From Carposina sasakii (lineage: Eukaryota > Arthropoda > Insecta > Lepidoptera > Carposinidae), in assembly GCA_014607495.2 (NCBI GenBank), contig CP053161.1, positions 62,001-126,000 of the forward strand: a DNA stretch of 64,000 nt, written 5' to 3'. Both the position numbers and the translations under genes were made by a program. The number at the start of each line of letters is the position of its first letter. Positions within the stretch are counted from its first letter, which is position 1. This document shows, one piece after another, positions 22,562 through 35,242 of this stretch. A model generated the notes under the pieces. That model had not been told where the DNA came from and did not search any database. It saw nothing but the letters and a program-made list of their open reading frames with translations.

Positions 22562-22783
22562 GCCTGATCCATCCTCATTAACGCCGACGATAACACAGGT
22601 GTACCACTGGGTGGCGCCGGCGACGCGGTACACCTGTGCGCGACACCCGCCCAGTACCGACGGAGTGGCGCACAGTATGACCTGGCCATCCTGCATGGTC
22701 CTCCATTGTGCTGCTTCCGTTGCCAGGGCGCTCAATGTGTCTGCGTCTACTTTGTCACCTCCTGCCAGGCGAGCGTCCCATTT
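22562..22783 (-). CDS. KDM3: KDM3-type histone demethylase, third exon seen
   Basis: This 222-nt exon has acceptor ACCTTCCAG and donor GTAAGT, phase 0 at both ends, and encodes 74 residues. It starts KWDARLAGGDKVDADTLSAL and has a conserved second half with VILCATPSVLGGCRAQVYRV and GATQWYTCVIVGVNE. In KDM3 proteins a TPSVL.G.R.QVYR..GTTQWYT.VIVG.NE block occurs at this place, immediately before ELTVTDDTV, which is exactly the next exon here. GC content is much higher than the surrounding intron. The upstream intron is 10.6 kb and crowded with transposable elements, the downstream one 3.9 kb. Confidence 0.88.
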
Positions 22784-23290
22784 CTGGAAGGTAAAATGTG
22801 GTTGGTAAATCTTGAAAGCTGTACTAATGATTAGGAGGTAAAGTTTGAAGGAAGCGCCTACTACAATACTGTATAATCTTTAAAAAGCAAAGTCATTGTA
22901 CTGTCTACACAATAAATATAATTTCGAAACCTGAACACATTTATTCCGAGTAATTTATTCGAAAAGTAAAACTAAATGAACGTCTTTGAGCATTGAACCT
23001 CGCTGCCTAGTCGCAGGAATCCATGGAAATATTTATTTTATGGAACCGGTTGCCCTTTGCAGAATATGTGACTGAAGGTTCTTTATCCCATTTAAACGGC
23101 TAATAAACATTGTGCCTACCCTGTAAGGGATAAAGGCGTGATTATATGTATGTATGTATGTAAACATTGATAACCGCCGGATAATTATTACTTTGCAGCA
23201 GTATCGCACATAGGAATAATATGTCCTACATAGCGCTGACATGTCTATGAGCACATGCGAGTGTGTGAACCGTAACGCTAAGTGTGCTCA
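22784..23290. other. KDM3: KDM3 intron with repeat fragment
   Basis: At 23085-23162, TGCCTACCCTGTAAGGGATA and a (TATG)n run form a fragment of the dispersed family seen at 34200-34440. Nothing else was found. Confidence 0.5.
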
Positions 23291-23299
23291 TAACTCATA

Positions 23300-23600
23300 G
23301 TGTAGTAGAGTGAGCTGAAAGGGCGGCTGCATGTGAGGGGGCACACAGGCGCACCACTATTTATGTCAATGTTACAGGCTGTATGCACACTGGCAATTGC
23401 ATGGGTAGTGCTGGGTACAATCACAGCCGCACCTGTGTGCACACGGCCCGTGGCCGGCGACAGACGTGTCCGGTGCGTTGAACCCGCCCCCCTGCCTCCA
23501 CTGCCATTATACCACACAACCGGCGCGATATCCGGCAAGCTAACTATAAATCTATTGGACCGTTCAGGGTCACCTTGCTGCTGTTTGAACAATTGTTTAT
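23300..23600. other. GC-rich island open on both strands
   Basis: Within AT-rich intron this block is GC-rich and lacks stops in one frame on each strand (plus 23333-23623, minus 23278-23592). The plus frame, from an internal Met, reads MSMLQAVCTLAIAWVVLGTI then TAAPVCTRPVAG, superficially like a signal peptide. No homologue is recognised. A GC-rich repeat or regulatory patch is as likely as a gene. Confidence 0.25.
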
Positions 23601-26024
23601 GTTTAAGTACCTACCTTACATGAATTGTAATTCAATTGTCTTTCTTTCCTTATTATGCAGAATTAACCGAATTTCGTGTAGGTGTAACTGCGTAGTAAAC
23701 ATCAGTTATTATGAGTGTATCACGATTTCAGTTTATGAGCCTTGTTATTTAGCATCAATATGTGTCAGTTTTATCACGCTCTATAAGACATTATTAGTAT
23801 GCCCATTTACGGTGCTAATGCTAATCATTGCACACTTTAAGATCACATTAAACTTCATTATCAGGTATGCTAAAATATTTTAACCATTTAAGGCGGTAGT
23901 AAAGAAATTAACGATAGGCCATCTTAATTTAGTTATAAATTTCCATAACGGAAATTTTCTGCAATTAATTGAGGCAATTTATTTGCATCGAGCAAGCCAG
24001 TAATCCTTAACAAAAACAGATCCACTAATTACCAAGTACACAATCATTAATAACAATCAAGCGTCAGACAAGTTGATGAGAAAAAGCATCTCAAGGTTGT
24101 TTGCAGACAAAAAGCTCACAAACTACGCCCTTTCGACGTGATTTTTCACGGTCAAGAGCTCTTTATAATCTGTTGTAGTTTGCAGAAAGTTTTGAAGCTG
24201 TTTTATGTGATCCTTTTGCGGTATTCTGAAGGTGGAGATTTGGATGGCGCCTTACAGGTCGTTGGTTAGTGTAATCTGGCAAAGTCGTTACGGTTGTACC
24301 CATGAAGCAGATATTCAGGGGAGCTGAGAGTGATATTAATCAATGTAGCCTACGCAGCATGAACCAAATGAAAAGTTAAATATTTGCTTTCCAACATAAT
24401 GCGTAATCTTGGTATAGGAGAAATAACTTGAGGGGTAACCGTTTTCAAACTGTCTAAAAAGCCTGCACTGTGGATCCATAACAGCGTATCGCTTCCTCTA
24501 TGGAACCAATCCATGGTCATGCTTACTGCCCTTTGAATTACTACACGGTCGGACTGCAATGAGTCAGCATGACAGCATTACGCAAGATTCAAGTCTCGGC
24601 TGTTTGTTTTGTGGCGGTTGCTCAATCCGAGATCACCGGCTCATGAGGTCGTGCCCCGGAGACAGGCCGATGGATTATATTAATTTTTCGTCGGATAATC
24701 TATCTATACGGATCGTGAAGGGGAATATAAATAGCTTTGCGAAACGGTACGTTGTTTGGATGGGTATGGAGTATTTACTAGGAAACAAGTACTTCTTTAG
24801 GTTTATATGGAAGTGTTTCAGTTCTCTATAAAATAAACAAAACCAAAATTTAATTATAATGATAAACAAACTATGTATTATATCGGGTTATTTATTATAT
24901 TAAAATTTTCTCAGATCCGAATACTAAGTTCAAAGATTTTTTGCAACTCCATCAACCGTTGAGATTATTGATTGCCTGCGCAGCGACATTTAAGTAAATT
25001 GTCTTGAAAAGGTACCTACGAAATAAATTGGTTTTTTATTACTCCAGCCTAGCTAGGCTGTATGTAACCATCAATACCCACTTGATCATACTAAATGTAC
25101 ATCAATGCAGATGGCCTCATTTTAATCCTTTTCTTTAAAATAAGTTAGATTTTGCTTTTGGAAATCATCAGAATTAATAGCAAGACCCAGGAATCATGAA
25201 AATTATCCATTTACCAAACCGAAAACCCGTCTTCCAAGTAAAACCACAGAAATTCAAGTCAAACTAATAAATAATAATATAAGCAAGGCTTTCCCATATT
25301 CCTGGAATAGTCTAGTCCAAACCTTATTATTGAATTTGATCTAGGTAAATATCATGTTGGTTATCCGTTTCAATATTTGTACGAATAATTTCATGATGTG
25401 GTTGGTCTATCCATGGCCACGACAAATCACATAATTCACTTTCTTTCGTGTGCTGCTCAATTTGAGGCCAGTAAGTTGTGGGAACCTCCGTTTTTGCAGC
25501 ACCACCTAACCAGGAAGCCATTACTCCTGACATACATTCTCGTGCAGCGGCTCTCATTCAATTTCCTGCCAAAGCACGTCTAGTGATAGGGCTATTGATA
25601 ACGTTGATACTATCTAACTAACGGTGTACTCTGAAATAGTACGGCGCATTCCGGTTTCCAACTCATCATGATAGTCGAAGCATAGTCGAACCTTAAACTC
25701 AGAATTAGTTTCATCTAAAATGTCACTTTTACACTTCGGAGTAAAATTATCCCGTTAGTTGGGACAAGGATCCAGCCCGATGTTATAAGGATTTAAGTAG
25801 GTTTAAGACTTAGCAATAAAGCATTGGCCCTGGCACTGAAATTACTACAAAGCACAAGATGATAAGATATTCTAAATGATATCCTTACTATAGTGAAGAT
25901 AGAATTCTAAATACTTCGTTGGACTATTATCCTGGAATACGATTATAGTGAAGTTTATTAGAAGAATTAGTTGGTGAGCCAACTAACGTTTTTGAGTTTA
26001 TATATACGGATTTTTTATATATTA

Positions 26025-26025
<1 letters not shown>
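23601..26025. other. KDM3: KDM3 intron segment
   Basis: No exon, RNA gene or bounded element found; AT-rich single-copy-looking sequence. Confidence 0.4.

Positions 26026-26026
<1 letters not shown>

Positions 26027-26110
<84 letters not shown>
26027..26110. repeat. (TA)n microsatellite
   Basis: About 42 uninterrupted AT dinucleotides, followed by ACATATATTATATTAA. Its length is likely to vary among individuals. Confidence 0.97.
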
Positions 26111-26117
<7 letters not shown>

Positions 26118-26211
26118 TTATATTAACGTACCTAATATACGTAGTTGAATCTTTCTGTATTTACCTACTCCAAAATAATAGTTTTTAACGTCTGTTCGGT
26201 CATGTTTAATA

Positions 26212-26773
26212 GAGGTGTAAAAGTAACGAATAAAAGCGTACCCGTATGTATTCGTTACCTTGACCATGAGTACTCGTTACTATCGTATCGTTACCGAACT
26301 CGTTACTTCTGATACCGTATATGGTATAGTAACTATAGTATGTAGTATGGTAACGAGTCGAATCGACGTGAACTGTCGACGTAATATACCAAATTTGCAA
26401 TGGATTTACTACATATTTAGAAAATTTTAACCACAAACTTAAATTATATTACAAAGAATAGTACAAAACAGTAAAAAACTTTGACGATTAAAAAAATATA
26501 TATGTTAGTACTTTAAACAAACCTAATTACCGTTCTTTGAAATAAGCGATTTAAATGAACCGCATCACGTACATTGGTAGAACATACGATACGTACGATC
26601 AAAAACAAACGTATCAATTACACCACTTGCGATCCGAAACAGTGTATTATACGAAAAATACCCATGATACGAAACATGCGAGTAACGAGACGAATTCCTG
26701 GGTAACGTTTCGTTACTCGGTACTTGATGCAGTACCCGTTACTCAGTAACGAATACATACGGTTTGTTACAGC
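26212..26773. mobile_element. hAT-like MITE rich in CGTTAC motifs
   Basis: Both halves carry CCGTATGTATTCGTTAC-like sequence in inverted orientation, with ends GAGGTGTAAAAGTAACG and GGTTTGTTACAGC. A 7-bp direct repeat TTTAATA flanks it (26205-26211 and 26774-26780), near the 8 bp usual for hAT. Many TCGTTAC/GTAACGA repeats fill the subterminal regions. No transposase. Confidence 0.65.
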
Positions 26774-26780
26774 TTTAATA

Positions 26781-27375
26781 TTTAATAATGTTTGACTAAC
26801 AATACCTAATTCTGTACTGATGGCAATGATATCAAAGAAGGAAGAACACATCGTCTATCAAAGGTTATTATTATTCGTCAACATTATTTTATTATTCCTA
26901 GTCACGATCCTTTTGAATCATCAGTTAAGTGTCTGAAACATTTTTCATGAGCTTTATATATGTAATGTAATATGTAACTCCATTACTTGGCTAGGCATGA
27001 ACAAAAGGTGGTAAATGGCAGACAATGAGCTGTATCCATCAAACGAAATGGGTCTGGGAGAGAGGGAACACACAGAATACATACATACATGTAACAAGTA
27101 TTGTGTATAGGTCTGTTCCACAACAATACCGTAGTCTGTATACCTAATACCTATACAGACTGAGGTTAGGCCTTTGTCCTGCCAACAACAGCAATTGTAT
27201 AGGATTTATTAACCTTGGGGGAGAGTGGGCATTTCAGAAAACTACATGAAACTAGAATAACACAGAGAATTCTTGCGACACGTGGAACTTTCCAAGAATA
27301 CGTAAGCAATATATGATAGAAGTAATTGTATTCTCGGGAAAACTCAGTCTTACTATTAAGCCAAGTCTTATAAAT
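26781..27375. other. KDM3: KDM3 intron segment
   Basis: No supported feature. AATACATACATACATG near 27078 is a short microsatellite. Confidence 0.4.
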
Positions 27376-27384
27376 AATCTCTAC

Positions 27385-27642
27385 CATCATCATCATCAGC
27401 CTATTGCAGTCCACTGCTGGACGTAGGCCTCCCCCAGGGCACGCCACAAGACTGCCATGGGGGGTATTTGCCCATAGTCACCGCTGGGCAGGCGGGTTGG
27501 TGACCGCATTTTGTATTTTGGACTATGTTGTCAACACGGGAGGCGCTGCTGTCCACCTCCCGGAAACCCTTAATCGCCTTGTACGATACCCACGGGCAGA
27601 CATGGGGTGGTACGAATTCTACTCTGCCGGCACCACGCGGCA
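27385..27642 (-). mobile_element. SINE-like element, copy B, with target duplication
   Basis: Full-length member of the 9596-9856 family, inverted: CATCATCATCATCAGCCTAT at the left and GGCACCACGCGGC at the right. It is flanked by AATCTCTACCATCAT at 27376-27390 and 27642-27656, a 15-bp direct repeat (overlapping the tail) consistent with target-primed reverse transcription. Confidence 0.85.
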
Positions 27643-27656
27643 ATCTCTACCATCAT

Positions 27657-28481
27657 GAAGTTAATATATGTAATAATAATTATGTTGAAATTCGATTGAA
27701 GTAATGTTGCTCTCAGTTTTAGAACTGGTTTATTAAATAAGAACTGGTTTTTTATTTATAGACGAATGTACCTACGTAGGTACATAATTCAGTAACTGCA
27801 GTAAATTCAGTAACCATGTTGCTTGCATACTAATGATAAAAGGTTTCGTCAAAATGATTGACTGATTGACTCGTTAAACAGTTCGTTGTTAACTCAATAA
27901 ATTACAAGGCCTCTAATCTCGAATTCTCAACAATAACATTTAAAATCGACTTGTGAGAACCTTGACAAAATTAGAATGCAGTGACTCAATTCACAACAGA
28001 CACCGGCATGTTAATGATTCGTAAAGTTATTTACACATTAACGTACGATCAATTATGAATATGAAGTAACTGACGACAATCAACCGAAACATCTAAACAT
28101 TATATCTAAATACAGACCCGTCTAGAAACGACCTTTGCTCAATGTAGTAACGTCTAATACATTATCCTTATTGATCCTTAGCTATTAAGTAGGTATTATA
28201 TGTCTGAACTTGTTACATTATACGCTAATGTTCTTGCAAACACGATAGTTTATTATAACAGCCATACACAGTTAATCCACAGACAAATAATAGGAATAAC
28301 TGATGTCCTTCATAAAGTAATGACGGCACAGGCATGGTAAAACTGACTCGTGTCTAACACACGCGTGTGTCAATCCTATTTTGTTACCACCCTTTTATCT
28401 ATAGGGTTGGCAGTTCTATTGCAAATTATTATTATTATATATGATCGGTTATACAAGTCAAATCTCTACTGGAAGCTTGTA
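27657..28481. other. KDM3: KDM3 intron segment
   Basis: No supported feature; AT-rich. Confidence 0.4.
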
Positions 28482-28498
28482 AATTAAAATTATAGTAT

Positions 28499-28825
28499 GA
28501 TGATGATCTCTGACCGTATTTCGGCCAAGGCGACCAATCTCTACGGAGATTGGCCAGGTACGCAGAAGATATTATAGTGCACAAGTGTGTGCACAAACAC
28601 AGATGCACTCTCTATTCCGTTACTCTCATAGTCTGATGGGACGGAAAGCCGACACAACCGGAGAGAGATCGGGCGCAGGACGAGCTAAGTGACAATTTTG
28701 CAACATTAAAATCTGTACATGAAATAAATTCATTGGTACATGCCCGTGACTGGGATCGAACTTACGCCTCCCGCTTGGAACGTGCACGTCTTAACCACTG
28801 AGCTATCAACGCTTAAAATAATATT
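28499..28825 (-). mobile_element. tRNA-derived SINE with 17-bp target duplication
   Basis: The minus strand has box A TAGCTCAGTGGT and box B AGTTCGATCCC, then a body with CTCTCTCCGGTTGTGTCGGC and GTGCACTATAATATC, ending in an ATCATCATCAT tail. Flanks AATTAAAATTATAGTAT (28482-28498) and AATTAAAATTACAGTAT (28826-28842) match at 16 of 17 positions. It is a full-length insertion of a known lepidopteran SINE type, named from memory only. Confidence 0.85.
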
Positions 28826-28842
28826 AATTAAAATTACAGTAT

Positions 28843-30379
28843 AGGTAGGTCTTAAATGGGAATAGGTATTCTAAAACACTGACAGTATCATCATCATCAT
28901 GTATAATATTAATTGAAATGCCAAAATTAATTTCTCGGCCATCGGCTAAAGAAAAATTTTCTTATAGCAGTTTAAGAATATCAACATAGTCCCAAATAAT
29001 AAAATTTATCTGACAAATTGCATTCAAAACATATGGAAATGCATGCCGCAAACCTGGCGAGCGCACAAAAGACTTGCACATTTCCTAACCCGGCACATAT
29101 TTCAATGCCCTTGACAGCCCTATCCGGCCACCCGAGGGGAGGGCCGGGAGGAGTGGACAGGGAGTAAGCTAACAGAAACAAACTTTACTCGTTTAAATTT
29201 TGCGGGGAACGTTCTGCGTGCAAGCCAAGGCGGCTAAATTAAGAAACTCCATAACTTTCATTGCCGCTCGGTTAATTGAGTTTTTTTTTCAAACAGCTGT
29301 TTCTAATAATACTTTCGGAACAACTGATAGGGTTTTATTTATTTATTACTTTCTCTTTATAAGTGTTGTTGCTTTTTGTAGTAATTTTCTTGTAATCAAA
29401 TTAATTATTGTGTAGACTTTAAAAACCGATCTGTAGGTATCTAGTTAGGCTGTTAACTACAGACAGGACTACAATATCAATCAAATCTTTACAAACGTAT
29501 TTTTTATCTCGGAACATAACATATTAATTTTCCGGTAAAACGTAAAAACTATGACAGTCACATAAGTAATTTCAGAAAATAATATCGCCAATTCGCCAAT
29601 GTTTCTCTCAGGCAGGTTATACAATGATGTATTAGGTGAACAAAGGTTTCATGATGTTGTAAGTTCACAAAAAATATCCGATAACAGTATAGTGTACCTA
29701 CCTACGAGTATAGGTAGATACTTATTTTGGTTGAGTGAAGCGGTTATAAATTTAGTAAAAAAAAATGTATTTAAAACTACTTCATTGGGTATAGACGTTA
29801 TTAAACAGTTGTGCACGCGAATTGTACGCTAAATTGCTTCAAAACCAATACAAATAGCAAATATGTACTAAAATGAAATCCACGAATTCGCAAAATACCA
29901 AATATCTACACGGGTAAATGCGTAATTGGGTTAAACCTGTGGCAGCACAGCCGAATAACTTCTGAAAATGTGAATATAATAATAAATACACCTACTTTCA
30001 GAGATTCAAGGAAAATTCACGAACAATTCAGGTATTTTTATAGAACCAAAATAAATTGCCTGTCGACCTACCTGCCAACATATAGGGTGACTTTGATCGC
30101 ATATCTTATTAAATTAATTACGCTTAGGTACTCCTATTTACAAAACACAATCTCAAATTAATTCAGGACAAAGCTAAATTGTGAACGCCTTTCAAGCACA
30201 AAGGCAAACGAATAAAAGCTTTATAGAGGAGCTATGTGACAAAATTTCAGACAGACTATGAAAACCTAAAAAGAAGAGACGACGAGGTTGCGGCGCAATC
30301 AATCATAGCTACAGCGGCCACGAGCGGGATAACCTAAAATAACGCAACATTCTATACATACATACCCACCACCTGGTTA
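28843..30379. other. KDM3: KDM3 intron segment
   Basis: No exon or bounded element. A GC-richer patch at about 29040-29240 has no coding pattern that I recognise. Confidence 0.4.
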
Positions 30380-30394
30380 CTATGTAGGTATATA

Positions 30395-30600
30395 ATATAA
30401 GGGAGGCGCGGGCGGAACGGGCACAGAAAATCAATAGAGCGGGCGGCGGGCATCAAAACATACCTCACCTCCCCGCTTACCGGATCTCCCCCTCGTCCCC
30501 TGCCTCACACTACCTTTTCCCCCCAAGGCCCCCGTCTCCCGGGGAAACCCTCCCCCTTGTTTGGCAGACACCGTCCTTGATCTCCCTGCTCGCCCGGGCA
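30395..30600. other. GC-rich polypurine/polypyrimidine patch
   Basis: A GGGAGGCGCGGGCGGAACGG stretch is followed by C-rich tracts such as CTCCCCCTCGTCCCCTGCC and CTTTTCCCCCCAAGGCCCCC. This composition is exceptional in the window. It may be a regulatory element, an unmethylated island or a non-B DNA-forming tract. No frame or splice site gives a recognisable exon. Confidence 0.4.
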
Positions 30601-33379
30601 CAACTTCGGATAAACATTAATAAACACTCTTACGATCGTCTCACTTAAAATTGGGTCGCTCATTTAGTAATTAAACTTGCAATTATTTTCTGTAATTACT
30701 TCAGCTCGCTTTACCTTTAGTATGTACTTTAATAACTACGAATAAATTATAATAACATGTTGTCAATAATAAGACCCATAACATAAAAAAGTTTATTTTT
30801 GGAGAGTATTTGTCTATAGTACATTCCATAAGCGGTGAATAAAACATTGATTTTAAATTTCATTTTAGGTATCCTCTTGTTTGTCTAAAATAGCCCCAAC
30901 TCCCCAAAACTGATGGAAATGCGATTTTATATTTTACCAAATAATACTTCGATATTCCGTGAAAATTTATATTGAAATTGCTCGGATTCGGAATGGACGA
31001 GAATACTTAATGTAAATTCAATAAATAAATGCTAGCAGAGCTGAAATCGAGATACATTATTTTATTACAGAGCACGCGTATTCATTAACAGCCAAATATT
31101 GTGATTTCTAATAAAAAAATTGGTATGTTAGGAATCTTCCCGTGCGTGCATTATGAATTGATTAATTGAAGATGACTATAATACCTATTTATTTTGAAGT
31201 AGCTGTTGCCCGCTACTTCGTCCGCATGGACCACAGAATACATGATAAACGGATTATTACAATATGGCGTATTATAAAGCTAAGCCCGGTAATTAATCAC
31301 CAGTGGCCATTAGACGCAGACAAGCCTTACCTAAAAAAAGGAGCGAGAATTTACGGTATCGCCTTAAATGGTTATAAGACTAAAACAATAAATAAGCTTA
31401 GTTTGCGAACAGTAGTGGAAACCGCATTATTATAATCCGTTGAGTAGTAAAGAAACATATTTCAACATAATTTAGACAAGCATGGGCAACAGGTTATTTA
31501 TATAATAATTTTACTCTGCTTATGGTTTGCAAAAACGTATTAGCGCGAGTTCAACAAATTGCGATAAAATTTCTTGGAAGCCAACACAGGAATCTCACTT
31601 ACATGGAATTCCGAATAAGAACCGTGTTCCAGACTCCCTCCCAATTCATTTAGGCATATGTTATTTAGACTATGAATTGCGTAATTTTTTAATTATGGAT
31701 TGTGTTACTTACGAATTTTGACTTATTTTCATATTTGAATTTTCATGGAAAAAGTTATTAGTAAGAATACGGCATTAGAAACGATTATTGAAAGGAGATC
31801 CCGAGAGACTTAAGATTAACGAGCTTGCTCGACGCATTTATAAAGCTTATAGGTATGTATCTAAGAAGCATTATAATATTCAGTCTGCCCTATTTTGAAC
31901 AAGCTAGTAACCGGTAACAGCTAAGCTCCCCCGGAGGAGAAGGGGTGGCTGTATATAACTTTAACAACTTAAGACTTACTCTATCGTTGCAGTTAGTAAA
32001 ATAATGTGGTAGCACCGGCAACTCAAAGCGTTTTCAATTAAGGACTTGTATCCAGGTCAGCAAACTTTATTTAAAAAAAAATCAATTTAAACAAAATAGC
32101 CTTACCGCCAACAACTGATCTTGAGAGATTTTAACTCTTTCCGTCACGCTTTTAGATTAAGAATATTTTTAACATATGTATGTAAGTTTTAGCATTATTA
32201 ACAATAAAAAAATCATATAAAGTAGGAAAAAAAATTATTTATTAAGGTTTTCGAAAATGACTATTGATACAAACTATTAATGATAATTTACGCATTTCGA
32301 TGTGAATACACTGCAAAAAACTTAAGAGTAGTAGTATTTTCATGTAAATATATACAAAACAGATAAATGAGAATAAAGTTAATAAAAAACTTTGAAGATA
32401 AAAGCTAACTTACTTACCTGTTATTTTTTTTATAAAACACGCAATTAAAATTACGTAAGTGCAATATTCAATTCAACTAAATTGAGTTGTCATTCTTTCA
32501 TTTGGCGGTATATTCGGTCGTATCTTGTCAAGCATGAATCGAACTTTTATGATAGTTCAACCGATTATAAGTAGATGGCATAGATTTTAATTTAAAAAAT
32601 CAGAAATAGGTGGTTAGTGACACTAACCACCAAGACTGAAAGAGTTAAGCATATCTCAGATTTAATCTTAATTTGTTTTCATACAAAATTTCAAATTAGG
32701 AATAAAAAAATGCGAGATTCTATATAATCTTTCGTATTGAAATTGGCCGTTACTAGTTGAATGAAATACTCAATGATACAGGATATATCTACCTACATAT
32801 AAAATGTTAAAGCCAGTGACGTGTTATAATTAGACGCTGGGTCGCATAATGGATTTTTTATTAAAGTAGCACGAGTGCAAAATAGTTTCATAAACGTAAT
32901 AAATAACTGTTTTAGACCAGATTTTTAAACTTAAATCTTATGCAATTACCGTAAGACTACAACATTGCTTCTATTAAATTATGGCAATTAATAAATGCAT
33001 TTGAGCTTCTTATTAGCCGTGCCATATTTTGAGCGCTGACTAATCTAATCTAGTAATAATTTAATCTAAGTTTAAATATAAAAGTATAGAAGTATAGATA
33101 GGCGAGTGATTATTAGTGGCCGCCCACGACATCGTCTACGTAAACTAAGTTTTCCCATTATTTTCTGTTTCGGTAGGATTTTAGGAAATACTTTCTTATC
33201 AGTTTCCTCCGTTAAACAAAGGATATACTCTCCAAGTTTCAAATCTCTCAGATCAACGGTTTATGCTGCTTGTTCATTCGTCAATCGACAAAGCATTTTA
33301 TATTATAGATCAGCGATACATTGCTATCCCATTTTGCAAGATACGTAACAAGAAGTAATAGCTTAGGTTTCCTTCTTAC
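30601..33379. other. KDM3: KDM3 intron segment
   Basis: No gene. A short dispersed-repeat trace lies at 31200-31225 (GCCCGCTACTTCGTCCGC), and a perfect 23-bp hairpin sequence at 32609-32631. Confidence 0.4.
32609..32631. repeat. Perfect 23-bp palindrome
   Basis: The arms GGTGGTTAGTG and CACTAACCACC flank a single A. TTAACTCTTTC-like sequences occur in opposite orientation near 32130 and 32640, so this may be the inner part of a decayed TIR element. Confidence 0.6.
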
Positions 33380-33493
33380 CTCGCAGGGCTGAAGTTTGGT
33401 GTAGTCGAGGAACTGGAGCTGCCGGTCGTGAAGGAACTCCACCGGCTGCGCGTCCTCCGGCAGGATCAGGTCAGCTGCCAGCGCCGTGAACGA
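33380..33493 (-). CDS. KDM3: KDM3-type histone demethylase, second exon seen
   Basis: This 114-nt exon has acceptor TTTCTTTCTAG and donor GTAAGA, phase 0 at both ends, and encodes 38 residues: SFTALAADLILPEDAQPVEF then LHDRQLQFLDYTKLQPCE. In KDM3A/KDM3B the block after QWPALTF has a PVE(Y/F)L.DR.L.FL segment at this spacing, and the preceding exon here ends KWPAL. The match in order, spacing and phase supports one transcript. It is a non-catalytic N-terminal part of the protein. Confidence 0.85.
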
Positions 33494-35242
33494 CTAGAAA
33501 GAAATCGCATCATTGCCACAACATACTTATCTAGATAATATGTTTTAAAAAACATGATCTCCCTTTATTTGGAAGTCGGTTGAAAAAGAATTCAAGGAAA
33601 TAAAGATTAAACCTTAGAATAAAACAATTTTATTTATACTCATCATCATGGCCTATTTACAATCTGTGGCAGACGATTTGTGCTAGTAAATTCATTTAAA
33701 TTGAGTATTTGAATATTTATATAACTTAGTAATAACAATAACTATGTAATTATTATGTAAGTAGGTTGAATAACAATTTAGAACAATTTAAAATTTATTC
33801 ATAAAATATTTTTCTAGTCTAGATCACAGACAAGAAGCTTATTTTAGAGCTACATAATTATATCTAACAAGGTGTCTATCTATTTATAAGGTTCATGCAA
33901 ATAGAATACTGGAGTATAAGTAGTTTAAAGCTTCTTAGAATGTTAAAGAATAAATTGTTACAAATAGTACGGCTTGTATGTAATGTACATTACAGGCCTA
34001 CGTTATTACATGACTAGGACATTATATTATTTATTTTTATGGCGCAAAAAGAATGACTACTCTTAGAAAAGCGAAAAGTGAGATTATAATAAAGTAAGTA
34101 AAGGACAGCTGTGCCGTCAAATAGCCGGCCTGGACATTACTTATGAATAATAATATGTATAACAGATTTTTTACCATTTTACATAATATTAACTAACCAC
34201 ATACATACATATAATTACGCCTTTATCCCTTACGGGGTAGGCAGAGCACCAAGGCCGATAGAACCACATGGTGCCACTTCTGACCAATTTTGAGGCTATA
34301 GTTGAGATGTAAGTACAAGTTCGGTTAAAGTGACAGGTGGTCAGCCCATCGTCTACACACCAAGACCCTCTTGTCCCTCTACTGACTTGTACAGTATACC
34401 CGGGAAGAGAAGCAGTAGTATTATACGTTTTTTTTTCACTCCCAGAGTAGCATAGAAGAAATTATTAACTAACTAGATACATTTAAAGTATAAATATAGG
34501 TAGGTACGTAGATAGAGCCAAGTAGATTTAATAAACCGACCGACCCTAACACGTGACACGAATTCAAATAAGGGAGTAACTACTGTACGTAATGTGAATG
34601 TGATGCATCCTATATAAATACCTAATAAAGGTCGAATGACGTCAATATATTAAAATAAGCTAAATTAAGAAATGTACTTGTGGTTCTGTTCATATATACC
34701 TGCATTATGTATGTAGTTAGGAAAATTTATAAAAACATGCACTAAGGATTAAGCACGCTACCTACCTTATAATTTATAATTTTGTATTTTATTCAATTTA
34801 AATAAATTTAACGAAGAGTTGAGAACCTACTGAATGCTGAATTAGCCTAGATATAAGTAAAGTTAGGTATTAGCTTGTAGTTTATACGAAATTCACAAAA
34901 TTACTGACGAAAAAGACTGCCGAAGACAGTGACAGAACACATTTAATTTAAATATAAAAGACGTATATTTTGCGCTAGCACCCTCACACTAAATTCGGGC
35001 ATTGTTTAGTGTATTTCTTAACTAATATTAATTATAACAGTTCGATCCAAAGTTTTTATCTGAGCTCTTTGTAAGTATGTAGTTTATTTAGAACTAGATA
35101 AAAGAAAAATAAGTAGCGCCATCTGTATTACCCACAAAGTACTATTTAAAAGAATCGCAGCATGATCGCGAGACACACAAGTTCAAACTAAAAACAACCA
35201 TTTTTTTTACAAGTATTGCAGTAAAGGTACAAAAAAACTTAC
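33494..35242. other. KDM3: KDM3 intron (1749 bp)
   Basis: Intron between the first two exons found. Its only recognised content is a repeat fragment at 34200-34440; the rest is AT-rich. Confidence 0.7.
34197..34440. repeat. Dispersed repeat with CATACATACAT and CGCCTTTATCCC
   Basis: Begins ACATACATACATATAATTAC and CGCCTTTATCCCTTACGGGG, and continues with GTAGGCAGAGCACCAAGGCC to CAAGACCCTCTTGTCCC. Fragments occur at 23085-23162 and 62215-62270. This head is common in moth and butterfly genomes; the class is unknown to me. Confidence 0.6.

Noticed and set aside
26206..26749. Short frames on both strands at 26206-26436 and 26555-26749
   Set aside because: They lie wholly inside the hAT-like MITE and reflect its CGTTAC-rich repeats.
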